Source: Streptomyces deccanensis
GTDB lineage: Bacteria; Actinomycetota; Actinomycetes; Streptomycetales; Streptomycetaceae
Length of the DNA: 64,000 bases
Direction: 5' to 3'
NCBI RefSeq assembly: GCF_022385335.1
Contig: NZ_CP092431.1
Coordinates: 9,362,001-9,426,000, forward strand
Position numbers and translations under genes: made by a program. The notes beneath the pieces are model-generated. The model had not been told where the DNA came from, did not search any database, and saw only the letters and a program-made list of their open reading frames with translations. Of the stretch, positions 25,807 to 33,147 are shown piece by piece. Position 1 is the first letter of the stretch; the number at the start of each line of letters is the position of its first letter.

Positions 25807-27978
25807 GGCGCCGGGGGAGCGGACCGGCGTAGGGGCCGGGGACCACGCGCCGACCAGGTCCCGGTAGAGCGGTGACCGGGCCAGGAGGCCGTCGTGGTCC
25901 CCGTACGCCACGGACCTGCCGTCCATGACCAGCACCCGGTCCGCGCGGCGGGCCGAACTGACACGGTGCGCGACCACCACGAGCGTCGTGCCCGGCCGCC
26001 GGGCGAAGGCCCGCTCCGCGCGTTCCTCCGCCTCCGCGTCCAGGTGACAGGTCGCCTCGTCGAGGATCACGACCGGCGCGTACGACAGGTACGCCCGCGC
26101 CAGCGCGACGAGTTGGCGCTCCCCGGCGGACAGCGCGCGCGGGTCGACCTCGGCGGCCGGTCCGCCCAGCCGGACCATCACCTCGGTGAGCCCCACGGCC
26201 TCGGCGGCGGCCCACAACTCGTCCTCGGGCACGGGTTTCGGCCGTAGCTCGCCGAGGTTTTCTTCGAGGGATCCCCGGAAGACGTACGCCTCCTGCGGGA
26301 TGAGCACGCGGTGTGCGCGGGATGTGGCACCGGGTACCGGCTGCCCACACAAGTGGACGGTGCCCTGCCGGGGGCGCAGGAGACCCGCGACGACCCCGGT
26401 GAGCGTGGACTTGCCGACGCCGCTGGGACCGACGACGGCCAGGTGCGTGCCGTGCGGGAGACGGAGGTCGAGCCCGTCGAGGACGGGGGTCGCGGAGGCG
26501 CCGTAGGCGAAGGTGACGGAGGCGAGGGAGAGGGCGTCGCGGGAGGCCCCGGCACGGGGGAGTGCGGGTCGGGGCAGGGCGTCGCGCGGGACGGCTTCGC
26601 CGGGGGCGGTGGGGTCCACCGGCGGCGGGGTGGGTGCCGGGGACAGTCGGCGGAGCACCACCGCGAGGCGGGAGCCGCTGGTGCCCAGGCCGTGCACCAG
26701 GTTCTGCAGGGCGGGCAGGAGGGACTGGGTGACGTAGGCGAGGGCACCGATCAGGGCGCCCGCCGTGACCCCCTGGTCCAGGAGCCAAGGGGTGGTCAGC
26801 AGGAGCAGCAGGACGGGCAACTGCCCGCCGATCGCGAGGGAGGCGACCCGTACGACGCCCCAGCGGGCCAGCGAACGCGCCGCCCGGAGCTCGGCGTCGA
26901 CGCACCGGCCGGTGTCGGCGGCGACCGAGTCCTCCGCACCGGCCGCCGTGATGTCCCGCACCCCCGGGCAGACGGCACCGAGCCGGTCGGCGAGGGCCTC
27001 GTCGGCGACCAGGAAGCGCTCCTGGCGGCGGGCCAGGGGCCTGAGCGTCACCAGGAAGAGGGCGACTCCGACGACCAGCGGGGGACCGACGACGAGCAGC
27101 AGGGGCGGGGCCAACGAGAAGAGTCCTACGAGCGCTCCGGCGGAGGTGAACAGGAACGAGCGGGACACCATGACCAGTCCGGCGAAGGTGTCCCGGGCGA
27201 TCTCCACCTGCTGGGTCAGCCCGGACAGGGCCCCGCCGTCCGCCTCCCGGACCCCCCGCCCGACCACCCCGCGCACCAGCCGGTCCCGCAACGGCTCCAC
27301 GAGCCCCGCCACGCACCCGTACACCCGCCAGGTCCCCAACGCGCCCAGCACCACCGCCCCGGCGGCGGCCCCGAGCCACGCCAGCCCGACCCCGGCCCGC
27401 CCCACGAGAAACCCGTCGTCGAGGGCCCGCGCGAGGGCATACCCCATCAGAAACGTCTGCCCCGTCTCCACGACGGACCACAGAACCAGCCACGCCACGA
27501 CCCGCACCCGCCACCGAAGGAACCGAAGGCCCCGACGGAGGAGACCGGGCGGGGGGACGGCGGGGGAACTGCCCGGTGGGGGAAGGGTCGGGGAACTGCC
27601 GGGCGGGGGGACGGCCGGGGAGCCGCCCGGCGGGCCGAGGGCCTGCTGCGACCCGTGGGCCGACCCGGCCCGCGGCCCGCTGCCCGCCACGCGGTTGGCC
27701 TGCCCGGCCCCCGCCGCTCCGGTGGCGTGGCCGACTCGCGTCGTGCCGGTGGTGTCCTCGGTCGGCGTGGCTTCGGTGGCGTGCCTGGCTCGCGCTGTGC
27801 CGGTGGTGTTCCCGGCCAGCGCGGCTCCGGAGGCGTGCTCGCTTCGCGTCGTACCGGTGGCGTCCCGGGTCCCCGTCCCTCCGCCGGGCGTGCCCTGCGG
27901 CGCGGTGGTGTGCTCGGGCCGGGGCGAGTCGGGTTCGGCTCCTCCGGTGGACCCTCGTCCTTCCGCACCGTCCTTCAT
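25645..27978 (-). CDS. amfA: ABC exporter of the lanthipeptide locus, second subunit
   Basis: A 777-residue half-transporter with six membrane segments (about 165-420) and a C-terminal ATPase: Walker A GPSGVGKST, signature LSAGERQL (Ala in place of the usual Gly), Walker B VVILDEATCHLD. It overlaps amfB by ATGA and pairs with it to export the modified peptide. Both ends are unusual. The first 145 residues are low complexity with two sets of tandem repeats. The last 55 residues after YRDLVGAW read antisense through the 3' end of amfR. ATG 27978 follows GGAGGAGG. Confidence 0.85.
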   Translation of the reverse strand: MKDGAEGRGSTGGAEPDSPRPEHTTAPQGTPGGGTGTRDATGTTRSEHASGAALAGNTTGTARARHATEATPTEDTTGTTRVGHATGAAGAGQANRVAGSGPRAGSAHGSQQALGPPGGSPAVPPPGSSPTLPPPGSSPAVPPPGLLRRGLRFLRWRVRVVAWLVLWSVVETGQTFLMGYALARALDDGFLVGRAGVGLAWLGAAAGAVVLGALGTWRVYGCVAGLVEPLRDRLVRGVVGRGVREADGGALSGLTQQVEIARDTFAGLVMVSRSFLFTSAGALVGLFSLAPPLLLVVGPPLVVGVALFLVTLRPLARRQERFLVADEALADRLGAVCPGVRDITAAGAEDSVAADTGRCVDAELRAARSLARWGVVRVASLAIGGQLPVLLLLLTTPWLLDQGVTAGALIGALAYVTQSLLPALQNLVHGLGTSGSRLAVVLRRLSPAPTPPPVDPTAPGEAVPRDALPRPALPRAGASRDALSLASVTFAYGASATPVLDGLDLRLPHGTHLAVVGPSGVGKSTLTGVVAGLLRPRQGTVHLCGQPVPGATSRAHRVLIPQEAYVFRGSLEENLGELRPKPVPEDELWAAAEAVGLTEVMVRLGGPAAEVDPRALSAGERQLVALARAYLSYAPVVILDEATCHLDAEAEERAERAFARRPGTTLVVVAHRVSSARRADRVLVMDGRSVAYGDHDGLLARSPLYRDLVGAWSPAPTPVRSPGASEPSLPLGDPDRVDPVARPRLAGDRGHVVAHGSVGEVQAAGDLRDGGSLGSQG
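27547..27627 (-). repeat. 27-bp tandem repeat coding for Pro-rich 9-residue units
   Basis: Three consecutive units near the N-terminus of AmfA (residues 118-144): GGSPAVPPP, GSSPTLPPP, GSSPAVPPP. They sit directly before the first membrane segment. Confidence 0.75.
27697..27858 (-). repeat. 54-bp tandem repeat coding for 18-residue units
   Basis: Three units (AmfA residues 41-94) that share the frame TGT-R--HA----------. The first begins TGTTRSEHASGAA, the second TGTARARHATEA, the third TGTTRVGHATGAA. The DNA repeat is degenerate, pointing to old expansion. Confidence 0.7.
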
Positions 27979-29744
27979 CGGCCTCCTCCGCCCGGCGTGT
28001 CCCCCCGGCCCGTGGCGACCGTTTCCCGCGTGCCGAACAGTTCCCGGTACTCCGCCGAACGCCACAACTCCGTGTGCGGGCCCACCGCTCGCACTCTCCC
28101 GCTCTCCAGCCACACCACCGTGTCCGCGCGGGCGGCCGTGGTGACGCGGTGGGCGATGAGGAGGCGGCTGCCGCCGGTCGTGGGGCGCAGCAGCGCGTCG
28201 GTGATGTCGTGTTCGGTGAGGGTGTCGAGACTGGAGAGCGCGTCGTCGAGCACGAGCAGACGGCTGTCGCGGGCGAACGCGCGTGCCAGGCCCAGGCGTT
28301 GGGCCTCGCCACCGGACAGCGGGGCGTCGGCACAGGCCGTGGCGTAACCCTCGGGAAGGCGGCGGACGAAGCCGTCCGCGTGCGCGGCGCGGGCCGCCTC
28401 CCGGACGCGGGCGGGGGAGGGGCGGACGATGCCGAAGGCGATGGTGTCCTCCACCGACTCGCCCAGCAGGGCGGGGCGTTCGAAGGCGTGGACGATCGCC
28501 CGGCGCAGCTCCCGGCGGTCAAGCTCGGGCAGGGGCACCCCGTCGAGCCGTACCTCCCCCTCGTCCGGGTCCACCAGCCGCCCGGCCACCGCCGCGAGCA
28601 GCGACTTGCCCGCGCCCGACCGGCCCACGACGGCGACCGTGGCACCGCCCGGGACCACCAGATCGACGCGGTCCAACACGGCGCGCCCGCCCCGGCGGAC
28701 GGTCACGGAGCGCAGCTCCAGCCGCCCCGCCCCGGAGGGCGGCAGCGCGCGATCCCCGTACGCGGTCGGGGGTTCGCTCCCCAGCTCGTCCAGGCGCTCG
28801 GCCGCCGTCCGCGCGCGGACCAGGCCCGAGAGCTGCCCGACCAGGACACCGACACCCGCGGCCAGTACGGCGTACCGGGACACGGCCAGCAACTCGCCGA
28901 CGGACAGCTGCTGTCGGGTGAGCAGCACTCCGGCCGTGGCCACGACGGAGAGCTGCAGGAGCGGGGCCACGGTCGCCGCTCGGGCGGCGGCGCGGCCCTG
29001 GACGTGCCACATGCGGTGCCCCTCGCGGGAGAGTTCGGGCAGGGGCCGCAGGACACGGGCGACGGTGCGGTCGGCCGTGCCGGCGGCCGCGATCGTGCGG
29101 TGCCCGGCGACGGCCTCGGCCAGTCCGCCCGCGATACGGCCCTGGGCCCGCTGGTAGCGCGTCACGCAGTCGGAGGAGTCCCGCGCGAGGGCGCGCAGCA
29201 CCAGGGCGAGCAGCGGGGCACCGATCAGGAAGACCGCCACGAGCCGGGGGTCGATCAACGCGAGGGCGACCACCGCGCCCAGGGGCCCGGCGAGCGCGGC
29301 GAGCAGCGCGGCGGCCGTCGCGGGGGCCGTGCCCGCCTGGGCCGCGTTCCCGACGAGCCGGGCCACCAGGTCCCCCGGGCCGAACCGGGTGACGGCGCGT
29401 GGCCCCACGGCCAGGACGTGCCGGATCATGCGGTGGCGCAGCCACGCGGTGGCCCGGGCGTTCGTGGTGCCGCCCAGCACGGTCTCGACCGCGTCGAGGA
29501 CGGCCACCACGAGGACCAGCGCCGCGCACCACAGCACCCGGCGCGTGGCGTCCGGGTCCCCGGCCAGCAGCAGGTCGAGGGCACCGCCCAGCGCGATCGG
29601 CAGCAACAGGTTCGCCCCCGTAGAGACCATGGACACGAACGCCAGGGCCGTACAACGGGGGCCGGAGTACCGGACGGTCGAGCGCAGCAGGGGGACGGAC
29701 ACGGCCGCCGGGCCGCGGGCACCGCCTTCGGTGAGGGTCGTCAT
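27975..29744 (-). CDS. amfB: ABC exporter of the lanthipeptide locus, first subunit
   Basis: A 589-residue half-transporter: six membrane segments in the first 310 residues, then an ATPase with Walker A GRSGAGKSL (Leu after Ser in place of Thr), signature LSGGEAQR and Walker B LLVLDDALSSLD, where Asp replaces the usual catalytic Glu. Its partner AmfA has the Glu (DEAT), so this pair looks like a heterodimeric exporter with one degenerate ATP site. ATG 29744 is favoured by AGGACGG; GTG 29756 is an alternative. It lies 208 bp after amfS. Confidence 0.87.
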   Translation of the reverse strand: MTTLTEGGARGPAAVSVPLLRSTVRYSGPRCTALAFVSMVSTGANLLLPIALGGALDLLLAGDPDATRRVLWCAALVLVVAVLDAVETVLGGTTNARATAWLRHRMIRHVLAVGPRAVTRFGPGDLVARLVGNAAQAGTAPATAAALLAALAGPLGAVVALALIDPRLVAVFLIGAPLLALVLRALARDSSDCVTRYQRAQGRIAGGLAEAVAGHRTIAAAGTADRTVARVLRPLPELSREGHRMWHVQGRAAARAATVAPLLQLSVVATAGVLLTRQQLSVGELLAVSRYAVLAAGVGVLVGQLSGLVRARTAAERLDELGSEPPTAYGDRALPPSGAGRLELRSVTVRRGGRAVLDRVDLVVPGGATVAVVGRSGAGKSLLAAVAGRLVDPDEGEVRLDGVPLPELDRRELRRAIVHAFERPALLGESVEDTIAFGIVRPSPARVREAARAAHADGFVRRLPEGYATACADAPLSGGEAQRLGLARAFARDSRLLVLDDALSSLDTLTEHDITDALLRPTTGGSRLLIAHRVTTAARADTVVWLESGRVRAVGPHTELWRSAEYRELFGTRETVATGRGDTPGGGGR

Positions 29745-29951
29745 ACCCGTCCTCACGTGGGACGACCGGATGAATGGCCGGGAGAACAGCCGGATGCATG
29801 GCCCGATGAATGGCCGGAAGAAAGTCGGACGGGCCCCGGACGGCCCCTCCCCCGGACAGGGGAGGGGAACCGTCCGGAGCCGTCGGCGCGACTCAGCCGC
29901 CGTGCCGGTCCGACGGGCGTCCGGGGTGACCCGGACGCCCCGCTCGGACGA

Positions 29952-30068
29952 TCAGAGGCAGAGCGTGATGCTGGCCGCGCTCACACAGGACAGCACGCTC
30001 AGGGAGCTGGGGCCTCCGGTGCCGGTCGTCTCGTCGGCTTCCATCGTCTGCAGGTCGAGAAGTGCCAT
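29952..30068 (-). CDS. amfS: SapB/AmfS-family class III lanthipeptide precursor
   Basis: A 38-residue peptide, too short for most gene callers. The leader begins MALLDLQTME, carrying the LLDLQ helix motif that class III synthetases recognise. The C-terminal core has two exact SxxSxxxC motifs: Ser21-Ser24-Cys28 and Ser30-Ser33-Cys37, the pattern that gives labionin or lanthionine rings. The core is strongly hydrophobic and ends LCL. ATG 30068 follows AAGGAAG. The product should be a SapB-like surface-active peptide that helps aerial growth, by analogy with the family. Confidence 0.92.
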   Translation of the reverse strand: MALLDLQTMEADETTGTGGPSSLSVLSCVSAASITLCL

Positions 30069-30154
30069 GTCGCTTCCTTTCGATCGATGGCCCGCGAAGG
30101 GCCCTTGTGGGGACGGGGTGGTGCGTCACGACTCCGCCGGACGGCGGAACCGCG

Positions 30155-32884
30155 TCATTGGGGCCGCCGTCGTGGCGGCGGCAGGAACGGAAGGTGCGCC
30201 TTGGTGTCGTCGTCGGCGGCGGCGTGGGCCGCGCCGAGTGCCAGCAGGCACCCCGCCGTTCCGGTACCGAGGTCCATGGAGAGCCGCATCAAGTGGTTGC
30301 CGGGGAAGGCCAGTTGCCCCTGGTAGGGCATCGAGTGCCAGCCGAGGGCGGCGATCTGCTCGGTCAGCCGCTCGGGCGGGGCACCCGTCCGGGCGAGGTG
30401 CAGGATCATCCCGGCGCGGCCCTCGAACAGCCCCGGCTGCGCGTAGAAGCGGTAGGTCGCGGCGGCCAGGACACCCGCTCGGACCCGGGCGAACTCGTCT
30501 GCGGGGAGGGCGAGTTGACCGCCACCGTCACCCGCACGGGTACCGGCCCCGATGGCGCCGACCGCCGCCACGTAATCGTCGAGCACCATCGCGACGCCTA
30601 CGCTCCCGTCGCCGAGGTACGGCATCGTGCGCCACCCCTCGTCGACCGCCAGCCCGCCGTTCTTCTGCTCGACGAGGCACTCCAGGTCCTGCCGCAGCGC
30701 CTCGCCCGCCGCGTCGAGCGCCGCGCGGTCGCCCGTCGCCTCGTACCGGCGCAGCAGGAACAGCGCGGGTCCGCTCGCGCCGCGCAGCAGGCCGGCGCGG
30801 CGGCGGGGCGGTGCCGGGCGGGGCTCGGCGAGACGGTGCACGAGGAGGTCCGCGGCCCGCGCCGCGTGGTCGCGCAGCGCGGACTCACCGGTGGTCCGCG
30901 CCAGCTCGTCGAGGACCAGTCCGAGACCGGCCAGCCCGCCGCGCAGGTCGGACGACAGCTTGTGCCACTTCTCGCCGAGGATCTGCTCGACCAGGTCCAG
31001 GGCCCGCTGCCGGTGCCCCAGCCGGTCCAGCGTGTGGGCGACGCCCGCGAGACCGTCGTACAGGCCGAGCGGAGTGCCGATCGGCACCGGGTCGGTATGG
31101 TCGAGCAGCCAGCGCTCACCCTCCTCGTAGCGTTCGGCGCCGACCTCCGCGAGCGCGTACAGGACTCCGGCCGCGCCGTGCGCGAGCCCGAGGCCGCCGC
31201 CGTCGGAGAACTGGGCGACGTCGCCGGGGAAGAGCCGGTCGTCGCGCTCGGGCGTCGCGGAGGCCAGGATCGCCTTGACCATGGAGTCACGGCTGTAGGG
31301 CCAGTCGCCGGGCTCGGCGAGAGACCAGCCGGCCGCCACGCCGCCCGCCCCGGCGGCGGGCGCCCGGGTCCGCGCCACCCGTGCCGGTGCCGCTGCCGAC
31401 GCCGACGCTGACGCCGGTGTCGGCCCCGTCGCCCCGATGTCACGGGAGATCTCGGCCACCGCCTCGTCCAGGAACGCGCGCGGCACCTGCGGGAACTGCT
31501 CCGCGATCACCGCCGCCAGATGCGCCGCCTTCTCCCGCTCCACCACCAGCAGCGAGGTGACCGGCAGGAACAGGGCGAGGCGCAGACAGGCGAGGGCGTA
31601 GCGGTCGACGTCGGGGCCCGTGCGGTCCGGGGGCGCGAGGAAGCCGGGGTGGGCGACGACCTGGCGGCCGTTCTCCTCGGCGGGCGCCGCCGCCTCGAAG
31701 TCCAGCAGCGACACCGCGTGCTCGTCGGGCGCGACCATGATGTTGAAGACGTGCAGGTCGTTGAAGACGATCCCGCGCGCGTGCACGGCCTCGACCGCCT
31801 CCTCGACGGCCCGGTGGACGCGTAACGCCCACGCCGTGTACGCGGCGACCGCGTCCGGTCCGGGGTCCGGGGCGAGCAGCGGGTGCCGTTCGGCGACGTA
31901 CGAGTTGAGCGGGCGGCCCTCGACGAAGTCCATGACCAGGAAGCGGTGGTCGCCCAGGGTGAACCAGTCACGCACCTCGGGCACCACCCCGAGGCCGGAG
32001 AGCCGCTCCAGCGCGGCCTTCTCCCGCTCCAGCCGGGTGACCGCGTCGGCCCCGTCGGCGGCCAGTCCGGCGTGCGGGCGCCCCTCCTTGAGGACCACCC
32101 GGCGGTCGTCGCGGGTGTCGGTGCCGACGTACACCCCGCCGCCGTTGGAGAAGTGCAGCGCCTTCTCGATGCGGTACGGCAGCTCGCCGACCGTGGTCGT
32201 GTTGCGTGCCGCCAGCTGCGGTTCCAGGAACGCGGGCAGGGTCACCCAGTCGGGCACGTGGAAGGTCGGCTTGCGCTGGTCCGGCACCAGGGTGCCCGCG
32301 CCGTCGCGGACCGCCGGGACGAGCGTGCCGCGCTCGTCGACGACGAAGGAGCGGGCGAAGGCGCCGTAGCGGACGTACAGCGGTCCGTCGTTCCAGCGCA
32401 GGTCGGTGAGGATGTACGGGCCCTCGAAGCCCTCCAGGAGCGCCCCGAGCTCACGCAGGACGAGGTGCAGCTGCTCCTCGTCGGCCGGGTAGACGGTCAC
32501 GAACTTGCCGCTGGTGTCGCGGGCCGCGTACTTCGCGTTGCGCAGATGCAGCAGGTGCGGGCCCGGGACGAACTTGAACGGGATCCGCCGGGGCACGCAG
32601 TAGTCCCACACGATCGCCGCGATCCGGTCCGCGTTCGCCCGGGTGGCGGAGGCGTGCACCTTCCATCCCTGGGTGGGCCCGGGACGGGGCCGCCCGCCGT
32701 CGTCGACCGGGGTCAGCGTCAGCCAGTCCCCGATCCGGGCGGCCCGCCAGCCCTCGGGGACCGCGCGCCCGGCCGTCTCGTAGCCCGGCGCCGCCGTGCC
32801 GGCGCGGTCACCGGCCGACAGCCGGTCCGGTGTCTCGTAGAAGTGTCGGTCGGCGAGCGCGTACGCCTCGTACCGCTTGTCCAT
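30155..32884 (-). CDS. amfT: Class III lanthionine synthetase (LanKC)
   Basis: A 909-residue trifunctional enzyme that phosphorylates, eliminates and cyclises Ser/Cys of AmfS. The N-terminal lyase part covers about residues 1-210. The Ser/Thr kinase-like part (about 225-480) shows the ATP Lys in VVLKEG, the catalytic loop VFNDLHVFNIMV and LLDFE as metal motif. The cyclase-like part (about 540-890) has GLAHGAAGVLYAL and LFEGRAGM but lacks the WCYG and CHG zinc motifs, as expected for class III enzymes. It is first in the operon; the amfR-type repeats lie upstream. Confidence 0.94.
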   Translation of the reverse strand: MDKRYEAYALADRHFYETPDRLSAGDRAGTAAPGYETAGRAVPEGWRAARIGDWLTLTPVDDGGRPRPGPTQGWKVHASATRANADRIAAIVWDYCVPRRIPFKFVPGPHLLHLRNAKYAARDTSGKFVTVYPADEEQLHLVLRELGALLEGFEGPYILTDLRWNDGPLYVRYGAFARSFVVDERGTLVPAVRDGAGTLVPDQRKPTFHVPDWVTLPAFLEPQLAARNTTTVGELPYRIEKALHFSNGGGVYVGTDTRDDRRVVLKEGRPHAGLAADGADAVTRLEREKAALERLSGLGVVPEVRDWFTLGDHRFLVMDFVEGRPLNSYVAERHPLLAPDPGPDAVAAYTAWALRVHRAVEEAVEAVHARGIVFNDLHVFNIMVAPDEHAVSLLDFEAAAPAEENGRQVVAHPGFLAPPDRTGPDVDRYALACLRLALFLPVTSLLVVEREKAAHLAAVIAEQFPQVPRAFLDEAVAEISRDIGATGPTPASASASAAAPARVARTRAPAAGAGGVAAGWSLAEPGDWPYSRDSMVKAILASATPERDDRLFPGDVAQFSDGGGLGLAHGAAGVLYALAEVGAERYEEGERWLLDHTDPVPIGTPLGLYDGLAGVAHTLDRLGHRQRALDLVEQILGEKWHKLSSDLRGGLAGLGLVLDELARTTGESALRDHAARAADLLVHRLAEPRPAPPRRRAGLLRGASGPALFLLRRYEATGDRAALDAAGEALRQDLECLVEQKNGGLAVDEGWRTMPYLGDGSVGVAMVLDDYVAAVGAIGAGTRAGDGGGQLALPADEFARVRAGVLAAATYRFYAQPGLFEGRAGMILHLARTGAPPERLTEQIAALGWHSMPYQGQLAFPGNHLMRLSMDLGTGTAGCLLALGAAHAAADDDTKAHLPFLPPPRRRPQ

Positions 32885-32971
32885 GCGCGTCCCCCGGGTC
32901 GTGTGCCGTCACTGCCGTCGCCCCCTGGGCCGGGTGAGGACGAGCCTTCCAGCCCGCCCCGGTGCCCGACA

Positions 32972-33008
32972 GTCACGGCTGTCACCAGTGACCCGTCACG
33001 CCTGTCAC
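32972..33008. promoter_or_regulatory. Direct repeats upstream of amfT, candidate AmfR site
   Basis: GTCACGGCTGTCAC (32972-32985) and GTCACGCCTGTCAC (32995-33008) differ at one base and are 23 bp apart, about two helical turns. Each contains two GTCAC units 9 bp apart. The block lies 88-124 bp before amfT and 140 bp before the divergent phosphatase gene, so it could control both. Confidence 0.55.
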
Positions 33009-33147
33009 GCGATCACCGTGCGGAACGCATGCGTAAAGATCTGTTCGGGTTCTTTCGACCCGGACGGCTCCCCGCAGCGGGGCCCCCGGCCTCGCCGAAC
33101 GGTCCCAGGGGCTGCGCGAGCGTGCCGGAAGCGCTGTAATTGCGGAC

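Noticed and set aside
29893..30129. 78-residue minus-strand ORF over the amfS region
   Set aside because: Wrong frame; the 38-residue frame has the LLDLQ leader and both SxxSxxxC motifs.
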